A stretch of 6,467 bases of DNA from Phyllobacteriaceae bacterium. Its GTDB lineage: Bacteria; Pseudomonadota; Alphaproteobacteria; Rhizobiales; Devosiaceae. The position numbers were made by a program, and so were the translations under genes. Within the stretch, counting starts at the first letter, position 1. Every line of letters begins with the position of its first letter. The notes below the pieces were generated by a model. It did no database searches, was not told where the DNA came from, and was given only the letters and a program-made list of their open reading frames with translations. The stretch lies in NCBI GenBank assembly GCA_012799265.1, contig JAAZLP010000372.1, positions 1 to 6,467 on the forward strand, in the 5' to 3' direction. Below, piece by piece: positions 1 through 5,781 of the stretch.

Positions 1-1
1 C

Positions 2-658
2 ATTGTGCTCAATCTCGAAAAATCGGAGCCCGCGACCGATAGCGACGCCGACAAGGCCGCCTGCAATTTTGGCGATGCGACATTCAACCGCTGGTATCTC
101 GGCGGCGTGCTCAAGGGGCAATACCCCACCGAAATGACCGAGTGGCTGGCGCCTTATCTGCCGGAGAATTATCAGGCCGATATGGATGTGGTGTCGCGTC
201 CGCTCGACTGGCTGGGGATCAATTACTATACGCGCGGGCTCTACAAGGCCGCAGCCGATGCAGGCCGACCCGTCGAGCAGATCAAGGGCCCGCTCGAAAC
301 GACTGAAAGCGGCTGGGAAATCTATCCGCAGGGCCTCACCGACCTGCTTGTCCGCGTCTCGCGCGACTATACCAAGATCCCCGTCTATGTGACCGAAAAC
401 GGCATGTCCGAGGTCGAAGGCGACAGCGATCCGCGCCGCGTCAAATACTACGACGATCACCTCAAGGCCGTGCTCGAGGCCAAGAAGGCCGGCGCCGATG
501 TGCGTGGTTATTTTGCCTGGTCGCTGCTCGACAACTACGAATGGGCCGAGGGCTATGACAAGCGCTTCGGGCTCGTCCATGTCGACTACAAGACCCAGAA
601 GCGCACGCCTAAGGCGAGCTATCGCTCCTTCCAGGGCCTGCTGCACAATACGCGCTAG
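2..658 (+). CDS. Glycoside hydrolase family 1 beta-glycosidase (beta-glucosidase type), C-terminal part; 5' end outside window
   Basis: Retaining beta-glycosidase that hydrolyses terminal beta-linked sugars from glycosides or short oligosaccharides; no signal peptide can be assessed because the N-terminus is missing. The reading frame is open to the left edge. The GTG at position 5 is internal, since the residues before and after it (IVLNLE) match a conserved mid-protein stretch of GH1. About 218 of the usual ~450 residues are present. Counting from the codon at 5, visible GH1 landmarks are FNRWYLGG (27-34), LGINYYTR (70-77), WEIYPQGL (104-111), the nucleophile motif VTENG with Glu131 (codon 395-397), and the sugar-binding end segment WSLLDNYEWAEGY followed by KRFGLVHVDY. 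The acid/base NEP motif must lie upstream. The stop is TAG at 656-658, followed by a strong terminator. Family assignment is firm; the exact sugar (glucoside, galactoside, fucoside) is not readable. Confidence 0.95.
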   Translation: MVLNLEKSEPATDSDADKAACNFGDATFNRWYLGGVLKGQYPTEMTEWLAPYLPENYQADMDVVSRPLDWLGINYYTRGLYKAAADAGRPVEQIKGPLETTESGWEIYPQGLTDLLVRVSRDYTKIPVYVTENGMSEVEGDSDPRRVKYYDDHLKAVLEAKKAGADVRGYFAWSLLDNYEWAEGYDKRFGLVHVDYKTQKRTPKASYRSFQGLLHNTR

Positions 659-677
659 ATATTCTCTCCCAGACTGA

Positions 678-703
678 GCCCTCCCTTCGGGGAGGGCATT
701 TTT
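678..703 (+). terminator. Intrinsic terminator of the GH1 gene
   Basis: A perfect 8-bp stem (gccctccc at 678-685, gggagggc at 690-697) is closed by a C(UUCG)G tetraloop, an exceptionally stable RNA loop. One A and then five Ts (699-703) follow. It starts 20 bases after the GH1 stop and ends immediately before the stop of the convergent ABC gene. Read on the minus strand the hairpin is not followed by a T-run, so it looks one-directional by the classical criterion. It may still protect the 3' end of the transporter mRNA. Confidence 0.9.
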
Positions 704-704
704 C

Positions 705-2252
705 TCAAGCGACGTCCGGGAGACGGGCGGCCATCAGGGCCTTGGTCAGCGCGTGCTGGGGCTGGGCAAATAGCCTTTCCGGCGTGCCCTCTTCGACAAT
801 CCTGCCGGCTTCCATGATGAGTACGCGGTCTGCCATGGCCGCAACCGTATCAAGATCATGGCTGATCAGCAGGTAGCTGAGCCCATGCTCGCGCCTCAGC
901 CGCGCCAGAAGCTGCAGCACCTCGCCGCGCACCGACACATCGAGCGCAGAGACCGGCTCATCCAGCACCACGAGCTTGGGCTTGGTCACCAGCGCCCGGG
1001 CAATCGCCAAGCGCTGCCGCTGGCCGCCGGAAAATTCGTGCGGATAGCGGCTGAGCATACTTTCCTCGAGCCCCACGGCTTCGACCGCTTCTTTGAGACG
1101 CGCCTGACGCTCCATCGGTGAAATCCGGCCAAGCAGATGCAGCGGCTCGGCAATGGAATCCCCGATTGTCATCCGCGGATCGAACGAGCCGAACGGGTCC
1201 TGAAAGACAAGCGACAGGCCGGCGCGGAGGAGGGGCGGCAGGTCCCGCCCGCGATAGGCCCGGCCCTCAAGCAGCATCTCGCCTTCGGTGACGCTATCGA
1301 GCCCGACGATCATTCGCGCCAGCGTGGACTTGCCACAACCCGATGGCCCCACCAGCGCGAGGCATTCACCCGCGGCAATGGATAAGCTGACCCCATCAAC
1401 CGCGCGCAAAGTCTTGCGTCCCCATGGCCAGAAGCCGCCATGCCCATATTCGCGCGCCACATTGCGCACCTCGAGAAGCGCCTGCTTGTGCTCCAGCGGG
1501 GCGACGACGTGCCGTTCGACGCGGCTGGCAGCCAAGAGGCGCTTGGTATAGTCGGCCTTGGGCGCCGTCAGGATATCCGCAGTCGTGCCGGTCTCTACCA
1601 GCCTGCCGCCCTGCATCACACCAATCCGCGAACAGAGCGCCGCCACCGCACGAATATCGTGGCTGATGAAGATCAGCGTCATACCGCGGTGGTCACAGAC
1701 CCGGGCAATGAGATCGAGCACCGTCCTCTGGGTGATCACATCAAGCGCCGATGTTGGTTCGTCGGCAATCAACAGGTCCGGCTGGCTGGCCAGCGCCATG
1801 GCGATCATGGCGCGCTGACGCTGCCCGCCGGACAGCTGATGCGGAAAACGATCGGCATGGGCGGGAATGAGACCGACCTCATCGAGCAGCGCGGCGACCG
1901 TGCCGCGCTCATGGGTCAGGCGCAGCGCCTCGTCTATCTGGGCGCCGATCTTCATCAGCGGATTGAGCGCCGTCATCGGCTCCTGAAAGACCATGCCGAT
2001 CCGCTTGCCGCGCAGCCGCGCCATGGCTTTTTCGTCGGCGGGCAGGGGCTCGCCATCGAGGCGTATCGTGCCTGTGACCTTGGCCGTCTCCGGCAGCAAT
2101 CCAGCAATAGCCATCGACGTCAGCGACTTGCCCGAGCCACTTTCCCCGATCACGCCAAAGCGGTCGCCCCGCTTGATGCTGATGCTGAGATCGGAAACAG
2201 CCTCGCGGTCGCCGAAACTGATGGTGAGGTTCTCGATATCAACCTGCGCCAT
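705..2252 (-). CDS. ABC importer ATPase with two fused nucleotide-binding domains (DppD-DppF type)
   Basis: Cytoplasmic energy-coupling subunit of a peptide/nickel/opine-family (Opp/Dpp) importer, 515 residues. Domain 1 shows Walker A GESGSGKS (36-43), Q-loop Gln90, signature LSGGQ (140-144), Walker B LLIADE (160-165) and switch His198. Domain 2 shows Walker A GPSGCGKS (302-309), Q-loop Gln351, signature FSGGQ (407-411), Walker B LVVLDE (427-432) and switch His465. Both sites look catalytically intact. A linker of about 15 residues after the short C-terminal tail of domain 1 joins the halves, as in GsiA/YejF-type fused ATPases, so one polypeptide replaces two separate subunits. The chosen start (MAQVDIENL) has a GGGAGGGG Shine-Dalgarno 7 bases upstream and overlaps the permease gene by 14 bases. 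An upstream in-frame start at 2324 would add 24 residues unlike the family. Last gene of the operon; stop TGA at 705-707. Confidence 0.95.
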   Translation of the reverse strand: MAQVDIENLTISFGDREAVSDLSISIKRGDRFGVIGESGSGKSLTSMAIAGLLPETAKVTGTIRLDGEPLPADEKAMARLRGKRIGMVFQEPMTALNPLMKIGAQIDEALRLTHERGTVAALLDEVGLIPAHADRFPHQLSGGQRQRAMIAMALASQPDLLIADEPTSALDVITQRTVLDLIARVCDHRGMTLIFISHDIRAVAALCSRIGVMQGGRLVETGTTADILTAPKADYTKRLLAASRVERHVVAPLEHKQALLEVRNVAREYGHGGFWPWGRKTLRAVDGVSLSIAAGECLALVGPSGCGKSTLARMIVGLDSVTEGEMLLEGRAYRGRDLPPLLRAGLSLVFQDPFGSFDPRMTIGDSIAEPLHLLGRISPMERQARLKEAVEAVGLEESMLSRYPHEFSGGQRQRLAIARALVTKPKLVVLDEPVSALDVSVRGEVLQLLARLRREHGLSYLLISHDLDTVAAMADRVLIMEAGRIVEEGTPERLFAQPQHALTKALMAARLPDVA

Positions 2253-3087
2253 GGTTGATCCCCTCCCGCTTGAGGCGTGGGTCCATGGCGTCGCGCAACC
2301 CGTCCCCGGCGATATTGAGCGCAATGACGATGAGAACGATGGCCAGCCCCGGCACGATGCTGAGCCAGGGGTGGATCAGAAAGACGCTCTGCGCATCGCG
2401 GAGCATCAGTCCAAGACTGGTCGCAGGCGGCTGTGTCCCGAGCCCGATATAGCTGAGACCTGCTTCGGCCAGGATGCCGAGCGATAGCTGGATGGTGCCC
2501 TGCACGATGATGAGGCTCATGATGTTGGGCAAGAGGTGCCGCACCGAAATGGCGACATTGCCCAGTCCCGCCAGCCGCGCGGCTGAAACATAATCCTGCG
2601 TCGCAATGGCCAGCGCGCCGCCGCGCGCCACGCGCGCGAAGACGGGAATATTGAAAATCCCGATGGCGATGATCGCATTGGCCGCGCTCGGACCCATCAA
2701 CGTCGTGATGAGAATGGCAATCACCACGCTCGGGAACGCGAAGGTGACATCGGAAATGCGGATCACCAGCCATTCGACCGCGCCGCCCCATGCCGCAGCA
2801 GCCAGCCCCAGCGGCACGCCCACGCCAATGCCGATCACGACAGCCGCCGCACCAACCCAGAACGAGGTCAGCGTGCCGCTCATCACCAGCGAGAACATGT
2901 CCCGCCCCAGATTGTCCGTACCCAGCCAATGTACCGGTCCCGGTCCCTGGAAGCGTCGCGCCACCACGATCTGCTCGATCGGGAAAGGCGTCCACCACAG
3001 CGAGACGAGGCCGAGAAGGGCAAAGAGCGCCGTGGCCACAAGGCCGATCAGCAGGCTCGGATGGTTCCTGATCAGGCGCCAGTTCAT
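2239..3087 (-). CDS. ABC importer inner-membrane permease, DppC/OppC type
   Basis: One of the two membrane subunits forming the translocation path of the Opp/Dpp-family importer; 282 residues, normal for DppC-like proteins. It begins with a short cytoplasmic N-terminus and a first membrane helix (about 12-31). Next comes the family-typical motif HWLGTDNLGRDMFS (53-66), then a hydrophobic core of about five more helices. The cytoplasmic EAA loop (about 166-187, YVSAARLAG to the HLLPN segment) docks on the ATPase. The C-terminus carries the usual GDGLRDAMDPRL signature. The ATG overlaps the stop of the DppB-like gene as ATGA (3087-3084), and a GAGGTGA ribosome site lies at 3097-3091. The end overlaps the ATPase gene by 14 bases. 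The gene order and overlaps indicate translational coupling. Substrate is not deducible. Confidence 0.95.
   Translation of the reverse strand: MNWRLIRNHPSLLIGLVATALFALLGLVSLWWTPFPIEQIVVARRFQGPGPVHWLGTDNLGRDMFSLVMSGTLTSFWVGAAAVVIGIGVGVPLGLAAAAWGGAVEWLVIRISDVTFAFPSVVIAILITTLMGPSAANAIIAIGIFNIPVFARVARGGALAIATQDYVSAARLAGLGNVAISVRHLLPNIMSLIIVQGTIQLSLGILAEAGLSYIGLGTQPPATSLGLMLRDAQSVFLIHPWLSIVPGLAIVLIVIALNIAGDGLRDAMDPRLKREGINHGAG
2260..2267 (-). promoter_or_regulatory. Shine-Dalgarno site that fixes the ATPase start
   Basis: The mRNA-sense sequence GGGAGGGG lies 7 bases before the ATG at 2252-2250, inside the last codons of the upstream permease gene. It supports starting the ATPase at MAQVDI rather than at the GTG further upstream. 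Confidence 0.8.
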
Positions 3088-4034
3088 GCGTCACCTCGCC
3101 GGAGGCGCGGATCAACCAGCGCATAGGTGAGATCAACGATCAGCGACACGAGGGAAACCACCAGCACCAGAACGATGGTTGCGCTGCGCACCAGAATGAG
3201 ATCGCGTTCGGAAATCGCCGTATAGATCAACCGACCAAGCCCCGGCAGGTAAAAGACATTCTCGACGATGATGGTCCCCGCGACGAGAAAGGCGAACTGC
3301 AGTCCGAGAATGGTGAGCACCGGCAGCAGCGCATTGCGCACCCCGTGCCGCCACACAGCCTCGCCCGTGGTCATGCCCTTGGCGCGCGCCGTGCGGATAA
3401 AATCCTGCCCGGTGACATCAACCAGCGCCGTCCGCATGACGCGGGCGAGGATAGAGGCCTGGGGCAGGGCGAGCGCCAGCCCCGGCAGCACCATGCCCCG
3501 CGCCGCAGCCCAGAAATCTTCGTTCCAGGGCGTAAACCCGCCCGTCGGCAGCCAGCGCAGCGTCACCGCAAAGAGCAGCGACAACAACATGCCGAACCAG
3601 AAATTGGGTACCGCAATCCCCACCTGCGCCAGCACCATCAGCCCGGTATCGGTCGCCTTGCCCCGCCGCCGCGCCGCGAGAATACCCAGCGGCAGGCCGA
3701 TGGCCACAGAGAGCACCATCGCCACCACGGTCAGCGGCAGTGTTACGGAAAGACGCTCCGCAATCAGCCCGGCAACATCCCGCCGCTGCGTATGGGAAAC
3801 GCCGAAGTCCCCCTGCAACATCCCCCCAACCCAGCTGAAAAACCGCTCATGCGCTGGCGCATCGAGCCCCATTTGCGCCCTGAGCGATGCCACCGCATCC
3901 GCGCTGGCGTTGATGCCCAGGATGAACCGCGCCGGATCACCGGGCAGCAGGTCGAGCAGAACGAAAATGACCACGGCTGCAATGAACAGCGTGGCGGCAA
4001 ATCCGAGAAAGCGCCGGAGGAAATAGAGGATCAT
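3084..4034 (-). CDS. ABC importer inner-membrane permease, DppB/OppB type
   Basis: Partner membrane subunit of the DppC-like permease, 316 residues, normal length. Family landmarks are an N-terminal helix preceded by the basic stretch YFLRRF, then LLPGDPA (29-35), GDFGVSH (75-81), and a transmembrane core from about residue 96. The EAA coupling loop runs from about 211 to 238 (DFIRTARAKGM to RNALLP). Near the end is VENVFYLPGLGRL, followed by the C-terminal YALVDPRLRRGD. It is the first permease gene after the binding-protein gene, 135 bases downstream of it. The start ATG at 4034-4032 is the only suitable one. It lacks a good Shine-Dalgarno site: the only G-rich stretch in front (GGGG) forms part of a small hairpin, so initiation may be weak or regulated. 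Confidence 0.95.
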   Translation of the reverse strand: MILYFLRRFLGFAATLFIAAVVIFVLLDLLPGDPARFILGINASADAVASLRAQMGLDAPAHERFFSWVGGMLQGDFGVSHTQRRDVAGLIAERLSVTLPLTVVAMVLSVAIGLPLGILAARRRGKATDTGLMVLAQVGIAVPNFWFGMLLSLLFAVTLRWLPTGGFTPWNEDFWAAARGMVLPGLALALPQASILARVMRTALVDVTGQDFIRTARAKGMTTGEAVWRHGVRNALLPVLTILGLQFAFLVAGTIIVENVFYLPGLGRLIYTAISERDLILVRSATIVLVLVVSLVSLIVDLTYALVDPRLRRGDA

Positions 4035-4041
4035 GAATGTG

Positions 4042-4055
4042 CCCCGGAAGCGGGG
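4042..4055 (-). promoter_or_regulatory. Small hairpin covering the only SD-like sequence of the DppB-like gene
   Basis: In mRNA sense the sequence reads CCCCG-CTTC-CGGGG: a perfect 5-bp GC-only stem with a 4-base loop. Its 3' arm contains the only purine-rich G run (GGGG) near the start codon at 4034, 7 bases upstream of it. If the stem forms, it would mask that site. The structure is visible in the sequence; an effect on translation is inference. Confidence 0.45.
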
Positions 4056-4072
4056 ATACCCAAATCACCGAC

Positions 4073-4150
4073 CCGCCCTCGGGCTTGATCCAAGGGCCAT
4101 TGCGGGCTTGTGCAGATGGCGATTGGCCCTCGGGTCAAGCCCGAGGGCGG
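4073..4150. repeat. Long imperfect inverted repeat between binding-protein and permease genes (BIME/REP-like)
   Basis: The arms 4073-4099 and 4124-4150 are 27 bases each and match at 25 positions as reverse complements, separated by 24 bases. The right arm is itself a palindrome: gccctcggg (4126-4134), loop tcaag, cccgagggc (4140-4148), a perfect 9-bp stem. The left arm contains a slightly decayed version of the same element. The structure is therefore two head-to-head copies of one palindromic unit. Similar 'ctcgggtcaagcccgag' cores are common between genes in alphaproteobacterial genomes. On the plus strand a run of four Ts follows at 4155-4158, but no plus-strand gene precedes it. On the minus strand it sits in the binding-protein/permease gap, where such elements often stabilise the upstream mRNA segment or attenuate downstream expression. 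Confidence 0.8.
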
Positions 4151-4169
4151 CGGGTTTTGATCGCGGCGC

Positions 4170-5648
4170 TTAGTCGACCCAGCGGATGTCGCGCAGCACC
4201 ACGCCTTCAATCGGCGAGTTCTGCCACATGCCTTCGAGCTTGGCGTTCCAGACGCCGGTCTGGGCGAGTTCGAAGAGATAGCCGTTGACGGCATCCTCGG
4301 AGATGATGGTCTGGATCTGCTGCGCCAGTTCCTTGCGCTTGCCATCATCCGTGGTCGCATTGAGTTGCTCGTTCAGCGCCTGAAGGTCAGCATTGTTGTA
4401 GCCGAAGTAGTAGTTGGGATCGGCATAGATGCCAACGTCAAACGGCTCCACATGGCTGATGACCGTGAGGTCAAAATCCTTGTTGGTGAGAACGTCTTCC
4501 AGCCACTGCGCCCATTCGGTGTTGATCAGTTCAACCTTGATCCCGACCTCGGCAAACTGGCTGGCGATGATCTGGCCCGACAGGCGCGCATAGGCCACCG
4601 GCGGCAGCTTCATCGTCGCCGAGAAACCATCCGGATATCCTGCTTCCGCCAGCAGCGCCTTGGCCGCTTCCGGGTCATAGGGATAGGTCTCGGTCAGATC
4701 GAGATAATAGGGATGCTGCGGCGCAAAATGGGTGCCGATTGCCACGCCATAGCCATAGGTCGCGCCGTCGATGATTTCCTGGCGATTGAGCGCATGCGCC
4801 ATCGCCTGACGGACGCGCAGATCGCTGAACGGCTCCTTGGCATTGTTGGTGCCGAGAATGGTCTCGCCCTCGGTAGAACCGACCAGCACCTTGAACTGCG
4901 GATTGCCTTCAAAGACCGCCAGCGCTTCGGGCGCAAAATTATTGGTCCCGTCGACATCGCCCGCCAGCAGCGCATTGGTCAGCGTCGCCGTGTCGCCGAT
5001 AAAGCGATAAGTCGCCTTGGTCAGCGCCGGCTTTTCGCCCCAATAGGCGCCGTTCTGCTCGAGCACGACACGGCTGCCGCGATCCCACTGCACGAAGTGG
5101 AACGGCCCGGTGCCAATCGGCTCATTGGCGTTGTTCTCGGCACTTTCCGGCGCCACGATCACGGCGTCGCCGCGACCGAGATTGAAGAGGAACATCCCGT
5201 CCGGACGCGACAGCGTGAATTCCACCGTCAGCGGATCGATCACATTGACCGACGCGATCGGCGCATAGAGCGCCTTCTGCGCATTGACGCTGTCCTCGGC
5301 CAGAATGCGCTCGAAGGTGAACTTCACGTCTTCGGCGTCAAAGCTTGTGCCGTCATGGAATGTGACGCCATCATGCAGCTTGAACGTGTATGTGAGCCCG
5401 TCATCGCTGACGGTCCAGCTTTCCGCCAGGCCCGGCTGCACGGCGCCGTTCTGGTCCACGCGGGTCAGTCCCTCGAAGACATTCTGGTAGACCACAACGT
5501 CAATGGCCTCGGCAGCGCCTGCGGTCGGGTCGAGTGCGGGCGGCTCAAGGGCGACGCCAATGCGGATCTCTGTCGACTGCGCCAGCGCAGCGCTGGTCGC
5601 CAGCAACAGGGCCGTAAGGGTCAGTCCCAGGGACTTGGTCTTGATCAT
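4170..5648 (-). CDS. Periplasmic solute-binding protein, family 5 (SBP_bac_5) of an Opp/Dpp-type importer
   Basis: Captures the transported substrate in the periplasm and delivers it to the permeases; 492 residues, about 469 after export. The N-terminus is a Sec signal peptide: basic MIKTK, a hydrophobic core (about 7-19), and a signal peptidase I site ALA|Q between 23 and 24. There is no lipobox cysteine, so it is a soluble periplasmic protein. Family 5 landmarks are the opening IGVALEPPALDP (30-41), FEGL (58-61), PGLAESW (72-78), and the block YTFKLHDGVTFHDGTSFDAE (87-106) running into DVKFTFERI. Later come PIGTGPF and an aromatic-rich, Asn-rich C-terminal lobe ending IRWVD. The start is fixed by GAGGAG 6 bases upstream and by the signal peptide. 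An ATG at 5696 would bury the signal peptide behind 16 unrelated residues. First gene of the operon. Substrate could be a peptide, oligosaccharide or similar compound. Confidence 0.96.
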   Translation of the reverse strand: MIKTKSLGLTLTALLLATSAALAQSTEIRIGVALEPPALDPTAGAAEAIDVVVYQNVFEGLTRVDQNGAVQPGLAESWTVSDDGLTYTFKLHDGVTFHDGTSFDAEDVKFTFERILAEDSVNAQKALYAPIASVNVIDPLTVEFTLSRPDGMFLFNLGRGDAVIVAPESAENNANEPIGTGPFHFVQWDRGSRVVLEQNGAYWGEKPALTKATYRFIGDTATLTNALLAGDVDGTNNFAPEALAVFEGNPQFKVLVGSTEGETILGTNNAKEPFSDLRVRQAMAHALNRQEIIDGATYGYGVAIGTHFAPQHPYYLDLTETYPYDPEAAKALLAEAGYPDGFSATMKLPPVAYARLSGQIIASQFAEVGIKVELINTEWAQWLEDVLTNKDFDLTVISHVEPFDVGIYADPNYYFGYNNADLQALNEQLNATTDDGKRKELAQQIQTIISEDAVNGYLFELAQTGVWNAKLEGMWQNSPIEGVVLRDIRWVD

Positions 5649-5654
5649 TCTTGT

Positions 5655-5660
5655 CTCCTC
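5655..5660 (-). promoter_or_regulatory. Shine-Dalgarno site fixing the binding-protein start
   Basis: GAGGAG in mRNA sense, 6 bases upstream of the ATG at 5648-5646. It is the strongest ribosome site in the window. It is consistent with high expression of the binding protein and rules against the more distal ATG at 5696. Confidence 0.85.
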
Positions 5661-5676
5661 GCCCGGATCACGATGG

Positions 5677-5690
5677 GAAGCCGAGGCTTC
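5677..5690 (-). promoter_or_regulatory. Palindrome / 5'UTR hairpin in front of the binding-protein gene
   Basis: mRNA-sense GAAGCC-TC-GGCTTC has perfect 6-base arms. As RNA it would fold as a 5-bp stem with a CUCG loop, about 17 bases upstream of the ribosome site. It could stabilise the 5' end of the transcript or act as an operator at the DNA level; the sequence does not distinguish these. Confidence 0.4.
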
Positions 5691-5707
5691 AAACATACGG
5701 AATTTCG

Positions 5708-5736
5708 TTCACTGGCGCACCTGCTTCCAGTGTCAA
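5708..5736 (-). promoter_or_regulatory. Candidate sigma-70-type promoter of the transporter operon
   Basis: A perfect -35 hexamer TTGACA lies at 5736-5731 on the minus strand. With the usual 17-base spacer the -10 position is AGTGAA (5713-5708), a poor match (2 of 6 to TATAAT). A poor -10 beside a perfect -35 suggests an activator-dependent promoter, or that the real start is elsewhere in the gap between the kinase stop and the binding-protein gene. Transcription starting near 5700 would give a leader of about 50 bases containing the 5677-5690 hairpin. Confidence 0.4.
5710..5732. promoter_or_regulatory. Dyad CACTGG-N11-CCAGTG overlapping the candidate promoter (possible operator)
   Basis: Perfect 6-base inverted arms (5710-5715 and 5727-5732) lie with 17 bases between arm centres, about one and a half helical turns. 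The dyad begins within the -35 hexamer and runs through the spacer into the predicted -10, the placement expected of a repressor site. No regulator gene is visible in the window, and I do not recognise the half-site. Confidence 0.35.
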
Positions 5737-5747
5737 AGTTTTCGCCG

Positions 5748-5775
5748 CCTGCCTTTAGCAGGGACATGTTATGTC
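5748..5775. repeat. Two adjacent short inverted repeats downstream of the kinase gene
   Basis: Plus-strand cctgc-N5-gcagg (5748-5762) directly abuts gacat-gtt-atgtc (5763-5775). The first is a 5-bp hairpin in the transcript leaving the kinase gene, but it has no T-run and is not a convincing terminator. The second is an almost contiguous dyad that could bind a dimeric regulator upstream of the -35 box at 5736. Both are short and could be chance. Confidence 0.25.
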
Positions 5776-5781
5776 GCAAAA

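Noticed and set aside
1440..2258. 272-codon plus-strand open frame opposite the ATPase gene
   Set aside because: Antisense to intact Walker and signature motifs, no ribosome site, and the translation has the low-complexity Arg/His/Gln character of a shadow frame.
2253..2324. N-terminal extension of the fused ATPase by 24 residues from the start at 2324
   Set aside because: The extension is unlike ABC ATPases, and the ATG at 2252 has a strong ribosome site at the normal distance.
2150..3136. 328-codon minus-strand frame overlapping the DppC-like gene
   Set aside because: Same strand but a different frame from a permease with all family motifs; its Arg- and Gly-rich translation shows no membrane pattern.
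4124..4158. Plus-strand intrinsic terminator (9-bp stem followed by tttt)
   Set aside because: No plus-strand gene precedes it, the T-run is short and does not directly abut the stem, and the stem is better explained as half of the larger inverted repeat.
5649..5696. N-terminal extension of the binding protein from the ATG at 5696
   Set aside because: It would place 16 polar residues before the signal peptide; the ATG at 5648 has GAGGAG 6 bases upstream.
5748..5762. Terminator for the histidine kinase gene
   Set aside because: The stem is only 5 bp and the minus-strand sequence after it has no T-run, so it is not a convincing intrinsic terminator.
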